Positions 48,101 to 54,849 of a stretch of DNA of 64,000 bases are shown here, piece after piece (the stretch's first letter is position 1; each line of letters begins with the position of its first letter). The position numbers were made by a program, and so were the translations under genes. This DNA comes from Lampris incognitus (taxonomy: Eukaryota > Chordata > Actinopteri > Lampriformes > Lampridae): NCBI RefSeq assembly GCF_029633865.1, contig NC_079219.1, positions 16,424,810-16,488,809 of the forward strand, in the 5' to 3' direction. Below the pieces are notes generated by a model, which saw only the letters and a program-made list of their open reading frames with translations, searched no databases and had not been told where the DNA came from.

Positions 48101-51100
48101 GCATTAGGTTAAAGGATACCTGGTAAGTTTCTGTCAAAGTGGTGTGATGGTCTATTCCGTTGCCTACCAACACGGGGATTGCCCGTTCGAATCCTCGTGT
48201 TACTTCCGGCTTGGTCAGACATCTCTACAGACACAGTTTGCTGTGTCTACGGGTGGGGAAGCTGGATGTGGATATGTGTCCTGGTCACTGCACTAGCGCC
48301 TCCTCTGGTCAGTCGGGGTACCTGTTCGGGGGTGGGAGGGGACTGGGGGGGGTAGCGTGATCCTCCCATGCGCTACGTCCCCCTGGCGAAACTCCTCACT
48401 GTCAGGTGAAAAGCGGCTGGCGACTCCACATGTATTGGAGGAGGCATGTGGTAGTCTGCAGCCCTCCCCCGCTCGGCAGACGGGGTGGAGCAGTGACCAG
48501 GATGGCTCAGAAGAGTAATGGACTGCATTTTATATAGTGCTTTTCAAGTCTACCGACCACTCAAAGTGCTATTTTACAATGTATACCTCGCCACATTCAC
48601 CCTTTCACACACACATTCATACACTGATGAAGCCATTGAAACTCACCTACAGGTGGATCAGTATAAAGTTCTGTGGAATTTATCTGTAGAAATCAGTTTA
48701 CTGAAAGAATTATTACGAACAGACCACTGGCTATTGCATATTTTGCATGAAAATCAGCGTATGAATATCAGTTTTGTTTTTAACCAATGAGTCCCCATTT
48801 ACAGGGGCACCTCAGTGGCTCACCTGGTAAAGCATGTACCACATATGGCTAAGTCCTTATCGCAGCGGCCTGGGTTCAAATCCAGCCCGGGCCCTTTGCT
48901 GCATGCCATCCCCTCTCTCCCCCCTGCGTTTCCTGTCTCTCGACTATTACTATCTTGTAAGGGCAAAAAAAAAGAAGAAAAAGAGTGGGGTAATTGGCAG
49001 AGTACAATTGGGGAGAAGAAAAAGGGGAGGGGGACACCAACTCATATGGGCAAGTAATGTTATGTTCGCAATAAAGTAGCTAAAATAAGTTCCAGTTGCA
49101 CTATCACCAACATTACTCAAAGACATAGCTATCACTACAGCTAACTGATCTGCAGTTAACTGCAATTTGCAGTTGTTACAGCAACAGAGGGCATTATTTG
49201 GGCATTTTCTGCGGTGTAACGGGGAAACTGGGCATGCTTGTCATTATAGAAGTAGACAATAAGATTGTGGTGTTTTTGCAACTTCAGCATAGAAGATTGT
49301 GTTGTTTATTGCAACTTTGACAATATCTGCTGCCTTACCTTCAAAACACAACTCTGCTCGCTCACCGGAGCCAATGCGTCCCTGTGTGCCCATCCGTGGC
49401 ACAGCAGCCTTCAGTGCTGAGAGGCCGTTACGCGTGACGTGTAACCCGTCAGATAGTGCAGTGGGTGACACATTGCTCAAGACCACAGAGTGGTGACTAC
49501 AGACCAGTAGCGAACCCTGGCTCTTGATGACTTTTTAGATATTACCTTTTAGAATATCCCAGACCCTCAGAGAGATGGGATAAGATAACAAAAATAACGA
49601 AATAAAAAAATGACAAAATAAAATAAAAATAGCAAAAGATAACAGTGGAAAGAAAAAATTATAAAAACAACAATAATAAAAAGACAACAACAATAGCAAT
49701 GAAATATATATATACAGTTGGAAGAATACCTTCAAATATACACCTTACAAAGCACTGGGGTATAGGCTGATCTAAACAGGTGAGTTTTCAGTTGTGACTT
49801 GAAAGAAGCAACAGATGTGCACTGGTACAGACCCTGAGGGGGACCATTCCACAGGTTTGATGCCAGAAGGTAGAGGTTTCTCTAACTCCTGTTGTCTCCT
49901 CTTTCAGCAGGTTGTGTCTGTTGGTGGTTCTGGTGTAAAGGACTTAAATTCTTCATCCAAACAAGTGGAAAGTTTGCATGTCGACAGCGGTCACGCTTCC
50001 ACTCACGAAACTCCAGTTTACTCAGTAAGCCAACACATGTCCCCTCCAGTGAAATCAGACCAGTCACAACAGGTAGGTTGATCTACTTCACCTCTCTTCT
50101 CTTCTCTTCTCTTCTCTTCTCTTCTCTTCTCTTCTCTTCTCCTTTCCTCTCCTCCTCCTCTTTCCCCTTCTCTTCTCTTCTCCCCTCTTCTCTTGTCCTC
50201 TCCTCGTCTCTCCTCTCTTCTCTTCTTTCATCTCCTCCCCCTCTCATTTCCTCTTCTCTTCTCTTCTCTTCACCTTTCCTCTCCTCTTCTCTCCTACTAT
50301 CCTCCCCTAACCTCTCTTCTCTTCTCTTCTACTATCCTCGCCTAACCTATCTTCCCTTCGCCTATCCTACTTGCCTCTCTTCTCTTCTCTTCTCTTCTCT
50401 TCTCTTCTCTTCTCTTCTCTTCTCTTCTCTTCTCTTCTCTTCTCTTCTCTTCTCTTCTCTTCTCTTCTCTTCTCTTCTCTTCTCCTCTCCTCTCCTCCCC
50501 TCTCCCCTCTTCTCATCTCTTCTCTTCTCTTCTCTTCTCTTCTCTTCTCTTCTCTTCTCTTCTCTTCTCTTCTCTTCTCTTCTCTTCTCCTCTCTTCTCT
50601 TCTCTTCTCTTCTCTTCTCTTCTCTTCTCTTCTCTTCTCTTCTCTTCTCTTCTCAGGCCTCTGACATTCAGTTAGGTGAGATTATCTACTCGACAGTATC
50701 CGTCAGACCAAGAGAAACCAGACCTCCACACCATACAGAAAACACAGCTCAGGGGGGGGGAAACACCAGGTAAGCTCACGAGAAATTTAAAAAAAAATCA
50801 AATGACTGATTCTATTTTCAGTTTTCTCATTTTTTCTTTAGTTTGTCATGGTCACTTACAAAATGAAATGGCTCCTATGAACAAAACATCCCAATCCTCC
50901 ACATTATTTACATTATATATATAATCCAGTGAGTCAAGTAAATTCTCTATTAGACAATACAAGCCTGCATCCCTCAGTTGGGTGAAAGGAAGCGGCTGGC
51001 GACTACACATGTATCGGAGGAGGTATGTGGTAGTCTGCAGCTCTCCCCGGATCAGCAGAGGGGGTGGAGCAGCGACCGGGACGGCTCAGAGAATGGGTTG

Positions 51101-51253
51101 ATTAGCTGGGTACAACTGGGAGAAACAGGGGGAAGAATAAAAAAGTTTGACCCTTTAAGTGATATTCAATCTCTCACCTGTATTTCCTGTTACAGAACCC
51201 CAGGAGAGGAGGGGGACCCTGTTGTCTACAGCACCGTGGCTCGCAGAAGCTGA
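34934..51253 (+). CDS. Gene 2: Siglec/CD22-like Ig receptor with two ITIMs, 10 coding exons, 544 aa
   Basis: The product is a type I membrane receptor: signal peptide (1-13), V-set domain (14-126), three C2-type Ig domains (127-203, 204-298, 299-394), transmembrane helix (about 396-421) and a tail of about 120 residues with two canonical ITIMs, IIYSTV (Tyr499) and VVYSTV (Tyr537). The V-set has the Siglec disulfide pattern (Cys in strands B and E, none in F, plus the extra Cys of AQCALRG and TIKC in domain 2). The residue that aligns with the sialic-acid Arg is Ser107. Each extracellular domain is one exon with phase-1 borders, the standard arrangement. It lies in tandem with gene 1 and shares its domain plan but has one C2 domain fewer. 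Coding intron 7 is about 9 kb and full of mobile elements. The inhibitory role follows from the ITIMs; the ligand is unknown. Confidence 0.85.
35369..35707 (+). CDS. Gene 2 exon 2: V-set domain with the sialic-acid Arg replaced by Ser
   Basis: Starts after CCCCTGAAAG and ends before GTATGT, phase 1 to phase 1. It codes for the whole V-set: AWSGDWGVNFISAQCALRGT, then CVDISCSYYYPQSQWVISAS, WFRGEYKSRRWIFTDLWKLP, RDCTLKLKNITDTDEGYYFF and SFETDQDRWRSQKYLQLSVT. AGT at 35647-35649 codes for Ser107 where gene 1 has AGG (Arg). Trp115 is kept. Confidence 0.9.
35812..36042 (+). CDS. Gene 2 exon 3: Ig domain 2
   Basis: Starts after TCTTTGTCCAG and ends before GTGAGA, phase 1 to phase 1. It codes for DLTADVKPATVTVGEMVTLT, then CTIKCFPFSSRKIFWYRDGQ and EDAGKYQCAFEQ. 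Unlike gene 1 domain 2 it keeps the core Trp. The TIKC Cys fits the interdomain bridge of Siglecs. Confidence 0.9.
36676..36960 (+). CDS. Gene 2 exon 4: Ig domain 3
   Basis: Starts after CCTTCTATCAG and ends before GTGAGT, phase 1 to phase 1. It codes for GPRKVILSVSPLGKVVKGSS, then VTFTCSSDANPTVKEWQYSL and NIQPSDNGHYYCSAYNGIKR. It is closest in sequence to domain 3 of gene 1 (GPRSTSVAVSPMGEV). Confidence 0.9.
37160..37447 (+). CDS. Gene 2 exon 5: Ig domain 4
   Basis: Starts after TCCCTTGTCAG and ends before GTTTGT, phase 1 to phase 1. It codes for PPENVSISMDTPGEVVSGIG, then LTCNSTANPAVNNYTWYRGT and PSQSGHYICQAVNSVGYTYS. It is complete in one exon, with N-glycosylation sequons such as NST and NYT. 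Confidence 0.9.
37830..39183 (+). mobile_element. LINE with (TAG)n tail, copy 2, reverse transcriptase region
   Basis: A frame from about 37836 reads EAWQCLGEMAVEFLIRLFNT, then IFKDKGDVQSCSNYRGIKFI, HCVFVDLEKAYDRVPRQDVW and VEVGLHQGSA, and after one stop near 38137 stays open to 39097. The usual YADD/FADD box is altered (MMGVDDIMIC) and the sequence just after it is shortened before RCTSLNTWGQLF. The end reads RRFMDVVREDMQVAGMTEDD, then GTGGTGACCCCTAACGGGAG and a tail of about 16 TAG units. Inactive. It lies in the intron before the transmembrane exon of gene 2. Confidence 0.85.
39184..40109. other. Rest of gene 2 intron 5, unassigned
   Basis: AT-rich intron sequence after the LINE tail. I see no exon or clear repeat up to the transmembrane exon. 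Confidence 0.35.
40110..40194 (+). CDS. Gene 2 exon 6: transmembrane helix
   Basis: Starts after TTCCCCCACAG in phase 1 and ends in phase 2 before GTAAGT. It codes for DNLFVPVLAGAGAIIFGLPA and then FVLVVLHFW, a helix of about 25 hydrophobic residues. Confidence 0.85.
40911..40941 (+). CDS. Gene 2 exon 7: juxtamembrane tail
   Basis: Starts after TTGTTCTTGCAG in phase 2 and ends in phase 0 before GTGAGT. It codes for KQGKTHAEKQ. The LTR of an antisense Gypsy element begins 10 bases after the exon end. Confidence 0.75.
40952..45467 (-). mobile_element. Ty3/Gypsy LTR retrotransposon fossil (Gypsy-2), antisense in gene 2 intron 7
   Basis: Two LTRs of 197 bases each, 40952-41148 and 45271-45467, differ at about nine positions by my count (near 4.6 percent). 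Read on the minus strand, the order is 5' LTR, gag-like region with a zinc knuckle (about 45130-44400), aspartic protease (LLLDTGAGVSLL), reverse transcriptase (about 43800-43240), RNase H (about 43000-42750), integrase (about 42430-41500), polypurine stretch and 3' LTR. The coding part has a few breaks, so the copy is dead but of moderate age. I see no matching target duplication at its ends. It belongs to a different Gypsy lineage from Gypsy-1 and Gypsy-3. Confidence 0.9.
45660..45835 (+). repeat. Diverged direct repeat, left copy
   Basis: A GT-rich stretch, CCAAACTAAAGCACTT, TTCTTGGAGGTTATTGGGGA, AATAGCAGAACATTAAAA and an ATGCATA-rich end follow in the same order as at 46515-46700. The two copies bracket a CpG-rich island. 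Confidence 0.6.
46198..46470 (+). mobile_element. PIF/Harbinger-like 5' fragment with CpG-rich promoter
   Basis: After TTTAAAGGCCCAAACATACT, a CpG-rich stretch leads to an ATG at 46373. The frame reads MASDTDDEEEMLLPAGSTRK and, one frame over, LQENKLKRRWY followed by a GTATGT donor. Acidic residues, then a Leu stretch, then RRWY/RRWW are typical of the first exon of fish Harbinger-type nuclease genes. ACTACATTACCCACAATGC at 46327-46345 resembles the ZNF143/STAF binding motif found in many vertebrate promoters. No further coding part is seen. Family call tentative. Confidence 0.4.
46515..46700 (+). repeat. Diverged direct repeat, right copy
   Basis: Matches 45660-45835 in order and orientation (GT-rich start, AAAACTAAAGCATTTATG, TTCTTTTGGAGGTGGTAGGT, AATAGCAGAAAATTAAAA, ATGCATA-rich end), but with many differences. 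Confidence 0.6.
46701..48130. other. Gene 2 intron 7, unassigned stretch
   Basis: Includes a TATGTA-rich run near 47035-47100. No exon, RNA gene or family-level repeat that I can support. Confidence 0.3.
48135..48514 (+). mobile_element. tRNA-derived SINE, family A, copy 6
   Basis: Starts near GTGGTGTGATGGTCTATTCC, has B box GTTCGAATCC and the family body, and is cut off after GATGGCTCAGAAGAGTAATG, where another repeat begins. Confidence 0.8.
48515..48640 (+). repeat. Fish interspersed repeat (TTTATATAGTGCTTTTC type)
   Basis: The stretch GCATTTTATATAGTGCTTTT, then TCTACCGACCACTCAAAGTG and CACATTCACCC is a common dispersed repeat in fish. It joins directly to the broken 3' end of SINE copy 6. 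Confidence 0.55.
48800..49035 (+). mobile_element. tRNA-derived SINE, family C, joined to a family A tail
   Basis: Starts GGGGCACCTCAGTGGCTCAC with A box TGGCTCACCTGGTAAAGC and B box GGTTCAAATCC, then GCCCTTTGCTGCATGCCATC. From about 48975 the sequence changes to the 3' end of family A (GAGTGGGGTAATTGGCAGAG, then ACAATTGGGGAGAAG). Confidence 0.7.
49700..49882 (-). mobile_element. LINE 3' fragment (reverse transcriptase C-terminus)
   Basis: On the minus strand it reads RNLYLLASNLWNGPPQGLYQ and then CTSVASFKSQLKTHLFRS, the common LW-N-x-P...FK-x-x-LKTHLF ending of CR1/Rex-type LINEs. It ends about 25 bases upstream of exon 8 of gene 2, so it lies right at the branch-point side of that intron. 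Confidence 0.7.
49908..50072 (+). CDS. Gene 2 exon 8: cytoplasmic tail
   Basis: Starts after TCTCCTCTTTCAG and ends before GTAGGT, phase 0 to phase 0. It codes for QVVSVGGSGVKDLNSSSKQV, then ESLHVDSGHASTHETPVYSV and SQHMSPPVKSDQSQQ. The acceptor is a CAGCAG pair, so the first Gln may be optional. The Tyr in TPVYSVS is in a setting close to, but not matching, an ITIM or ITSM. Confidence 0.8.
50095..50655 (+). repeat. (TTCTC)n pentanucleotide satellite filling an intron
   Basis: The 584-base intron (50073-50656) between exons 8 and 9 of gene 2 is almost entirely TTCTC units and close variants, pure pyrimidine on the + strand. It runs into the acceptor as TTCTCTTCTCAG. Confidence 0.95.
50657..50769 (+). 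CDS. Gene 2 exon 9: first ITIM
   Basis: Starts after CTTCTCTTCTCAG in phase 0 and ends in phase 2 before GTAAGC. It codes for ASDIQLGEIIYSTVSVRPRE and then TRPPHHTENTAQGGGNT. IIYSTV (Tyr499) is a canonical ITIM. A run of nine G precedes the donor. Confidence 0.8.
50910..50972 (+). repeat. Unnamed short repeat, copy 2
   Basis: TAATCCAGTGAGTCAAGTAA and the following bases match, with differences, the repeat at 13536-13635. Next to it begins a partial SINE A. Confidence 0.45.
50977..51150 (+). mobile_element. tRNA-derived SINE, family A, copy 7 (3' half only)
   Basis: Begins at GGTGAAAGGAAGCGGCTGGC, inside the family body, and ends with TACAACTGGGAGAAACAGGG. It lies in the last intron of gene 2, just before the final exon. 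Confidence 0.8.
51196..51253 (+). CDS. Gene 2 exon 10: second ITIM and stop
   Basis: Starts after TTTCCTGTTACAG in phase 2. It codes for RTPGEEGDPVVYSTVARRS and ends TGA at 51251-51253. VVYSTV (Tyr537) is a canonical ITIM, eight residues from the C-terminus. Confidence 0.85.
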
Positions 51254-51492
51254 TTTTGTTGGAAGTGTTTGTGCGTATGGACAGCACATTAACTTTAAAC
51301 AGTTTCACATCCAGGCCTTTTCTCATCTCTGCCATCTACAAGACAGAGACGTATTTCAAAAAGTACAAATTCGAAAAATACTGTGTGATTGCAGAAATTA
51401 TGTAAACCATTACCGCTAGTTCTGGTATCTTTAACAAATTGTTATGTATTTGTTTAATGTTTTCTCCATGATTTTATTTCAACTGTTTTCAT

Positions 51493-51870
51493 GTTGGGCA
51501 CAGTGGTTCGCGCAGCCACCGCACAGCAAGAAGGTCCTGGGTTCGAGCCCCGGGGTAGTCCAACCTTGGTGGGTCATCTGGGGTCATCCTCTGTGTGGCG
51601 TTTGCATGTTCTCCCCATGTCTGTGTGGGTTTCCTCCAGGGGCTCCAGTTTCCTCCCACAGTCCAAAGACATGTAGGTCAAGTGAATCGGCCATACTAAA
51701 TTGTCCTTAGGTATGAATGTGTGTGTGTGTGTCGGCCCTGTGATGGTCTGGCGGCCTGTCCAGGGTGTCTCCCTGCCTGCCGCCCAATGACTGCCGGCAT
51801 AGGCTCCAGCATAACCGTGACCCTGAGAGCAGGATAAGCAGTTCAGATAATGGATGGATGGATGGATTGA
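51493..51870 (+). mobile_element. SINE-like repeat, family B, copy 2
   Basis: Starts GTTGGGCACAGTGGTTCGCG and keeps AGCAAGAAGGTCCTGGGTTC, TCCTCTGTGTGGCGTTTGCA and the final GATAATGGATGGATGGATGG tail. It lies in the presumed 3' flank or 3' UTR of gene 2. Confidence 0.8.
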
Positions 51871-52970
51871 TGTTTTCGTGCCCTGTCTTGGTGGGAAACA
51901 CAGAAACGAGAACTATAATCTCAGCTGGGCTCTCTTGGTTGGATATGAGTTGTGTAATGGAACGGTTTCCTTTCTTTTTAGAGCCTCCCTGCCACTAGGG
52001 GCATTGTTCCATTATCTTGAGTCTTTTGCCTTCTAGTGGCATAGTTAAGTACCGCAGTTTCAGCTTCCTTTTCCTGTGACAAGAAAATGGTGTGGCAATA
52101 CAGCAATGTTCATGCTCCGTCATCAGCCATCACCTAGTTTCTACCCCTTTGAGTGGCAATATCTGTAAGTAAAGCTATTAGCCATCATTGCTAGAATCTT
52201 TATTTTGAAGTATTTTTTACATATTTGCTACAGTTTGTATAATTTTGGTAACATGTATGATAGCACATTTTAATGATGGCATTCAGGCTATACCTTTGAC
52301 ACTGAACACTGTATTTACGCTAGCATCAAAAACCTGATTAGTTACAACTTACATTTTATTCCTGCAAAGAAAATGTTCGTTTTATACTTACCTTTGTTTC
52401 CTGAAAAACAGAGGATTAGTTGTCCTAACTGTAACTCTAGATTGAGTAAGCTATTTTTGTATTGTATACTGATGTATGCTTTTCTGTATGTTTATTTTCA
52501 GTTTCACACTTCCTTGTTATTAAATCCCGTCCATATTCAACACTGGTCTGTTCCTCGGGGGATATGACGCAAGGGAGAGTTTAGCTGGCTGTAAAAAACC
52601 TAATACAGGGCAAGAGTCACATTGGGTGTAGCAGTACAGGTTGAATCGGGGAAAAGGGAAATGTTATCCATGTGGTCTTTGAGCTGGCTCAAGCTAATCA
52701 ACAAACAGGCTTTTTTTAGATTTCAAATTTTATTCATGACAATGGGGAGGACGTGGTTTACGTTGTTTCGGTAATCGTCTTCATGGCCCTGTTTTTGTTT
52801 GTGAGATGCAGTGAAAATAATGATTTGATAAATAATTGGAAGTGCCTGCACAGATTGTTGATCTGCCGACTTTTAATGCAATTTTGGAAGAAAATACTGG
52901 GGGAAAGGATTTATGGGGACATACGCGTTGGCAGCCTCCCTTCGGTTTATGTGGTGCGAAAACAGTTGTG
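51871..52970. other. 3' flank of gene 2, unassigned
   Basis: AT-rich. ATTAAA near 52519 could be a poly(A) signal, but nothing supports it further. No exon or RNA gene seen. Confidence 0.3.
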
Positions 52971-53905
52971 AACATGATCGCCGGATCGAATCCCTGTGTT
53001 ACCTCCGGCTTGGTCGGGCGTCAGTAGGGACAACATGTCTGCGGGGGGAATAGTCCATGGGCCAGACGATATTTCCGTACACTCAAGGTGGCAAAACTTA
53101 CTTATAATTTTTGAAAGGATCCATGTCTGTAGATGATATTTTGGTATGATAACCATTCCTGAGTGGCAGCTGTATCACAGTTATCAGCTCATGAAGTTAA
53201 CCACCCGCTAAACTAAATTGCATTTTAGACGCTGGTGCATATCCTGGTTTAGCCTCATGGTCAGGACATTTTTCAATGTTCTATAATATTGTCTTTGGTA
53301 TCATTTCAAAGGGGACCTTCTTAGCTTTCATTCAAGCCCTGTTGTGGATATTTCTCACAAATATAGAGGTCACTTGAGCTCTTCAACCCATCAATAACAC
53401 ACATCTTTCTGCAATGTTCGCCTAAACTATATACTTTCTTTTAGCCCTGTGGCCTCTAGGAATATCAGGGACACAAAAGACAAAAACTGGAATACTCACA
53501 GGACTGTAAAGATTCAGGAAATGTATAATATACCCATACTATTTCATTGTGTGAGGTGATTGTGAGCCTTAAATGAGAACTAGACCAAAGCCAGTTAGGT
53601 CACAAACTGGTCTCTATACATTTGTTTAAATGCACAATCAAAATACATGATAAAAAGGAATACCATAGTGAGGTAATGAACTATTTTAATATTTTAAACA
53701 ACATTGACATTTACATATACTTAGTCAATGATACATGTAATCCCATATCATTAGTGGGTATATGTAATGGTAATGGGTAGAGTAATGGGTATATGTGAAT
53801 ATGGTTACATTATTGTTATCAAGCTCTGGGTAACCAAGTCCAGAATCAACATCCTGTGCATCAATAGACTACTACCACAGTAATACCATCAGAATCATCA
53901 CACTG

Positions 53906-54849
53906 TCATTCATCAAACTGCTTGTTTCTCTCATCATCTGACTCCCCAAGTTCAAAGTCCAGTTCTGGACCATCCTGCTGTTTTTGGTTACTGCAGGTCT
54001 GTAACCTGCACATGTCTGTGCATGGAAGTCCATTTGACAGGCACATGCAGCTTGGCATTTTGCATGAATGCACACACTTGCATGTTAGCATTTCCAAGAT
54101 CACATCTGGTGCAGGTGGGGAGCGCATCCAGTAAATGGCCAGCTTGCCTTCATCGTCTGTCCATCCATACTCAGTAGGGCTTGGCACCACAGGGTTAGCC
54201 TGCAGACAGCACTTCCATATTGCTGCCTGATAGTTGGCTCGTTGAACATGCATAAAGAGACAGTCTCTACATGGTGGCAGCTGGCTGGACTCAACCTCTC
54301 CCCTTTTGGTGCAGAAGAGCTGGTAACGCAGTTTGTTCACCTCAGCAGTGCTGCTATTAGCAACATACATCCGACAGGTGAACTGCTCAATTTTCTGGAA
54401 CAGCTCATCACTCACATTCCATGTCTGTCCCAGTTGACTAAAAGTCTCTTGGCAGGAAGTGTGCTTTCTCACTATCTTCAGGGCATTCAGCTTCCCTCGA
54501 CCAGCGAATGCACTGACAGTGTCGCAGCCTGTGAAGGCATGTAAGCCAATTAGGCTGTCACAGATGCTGTCTCCAAGTGAACTTGCCAGTTTGGTGATGT
54601 CCCACACTTCTGGTAGATGGGACAGGTGATGTCCTTCTGGAAGCCAAGACAAAGCACCATGACATCAGTGTCCTCAGCTGTGATGATAACTGACTTTGAG
54701 CCTGCATTTGCTGCATGCAATGCATGCAGGAGCAGACGGGTGTCAGCTTCTTCATGTGTGGAGTGCAGTTCTGCTGCTTCCTCACACCCATCTTCTGTCA
54801 ACTTGTAGCAGGTTTCCTCACAGGTCATGTACATGCACATCTGCTTCAT
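53906..54849 (-). pseudogene. C-terminal part of the 5.9-kb element's protein, out of frame
   Basis: It reads MTCEETCYKLTEDGCEEAAE, then LHSTHEEADTRLLLHALHAA and TAEDTDVMVLCLGF (54849-54600). A frame change follows, then IGLHAFTGCDTVSAFAGRGK, NKLRYQLFCTKRGEVESSQL and a Cys-rich end, CKCVHSCKMPSCMCLSNG with CTDMCRLQTC (54600-53930). These are typical of a protein family abundant in fish, molluscs and cnidarians. The Cys spacing resembles CXC-type zinc clusters. Compared with relatives as I remember them, some 200 residues are missing between this part and the upstream frame, consistent with an internal deletion. Confidence 0.7.

Noticed and set aside
50095-50655. Regular repeat-spacer look that could suggest a CRISPR-like array
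   Set aside because: Simple pentanucleotide tandem repeat without spacers, in a vertebrate gene.
49892-50773. 293-residue open frame through the (TTCTC)n intron
   Set aside because: It is out of frame with the real exons on both sides and consists of the pentanucleotide repeat.
34934-51253. Gene 2 as a pseudogene because of the large insertion in intron 7
   Set aside because: All ten coding exons have proper GT-AG borders and consistent phase, and both ITIMs are intact.
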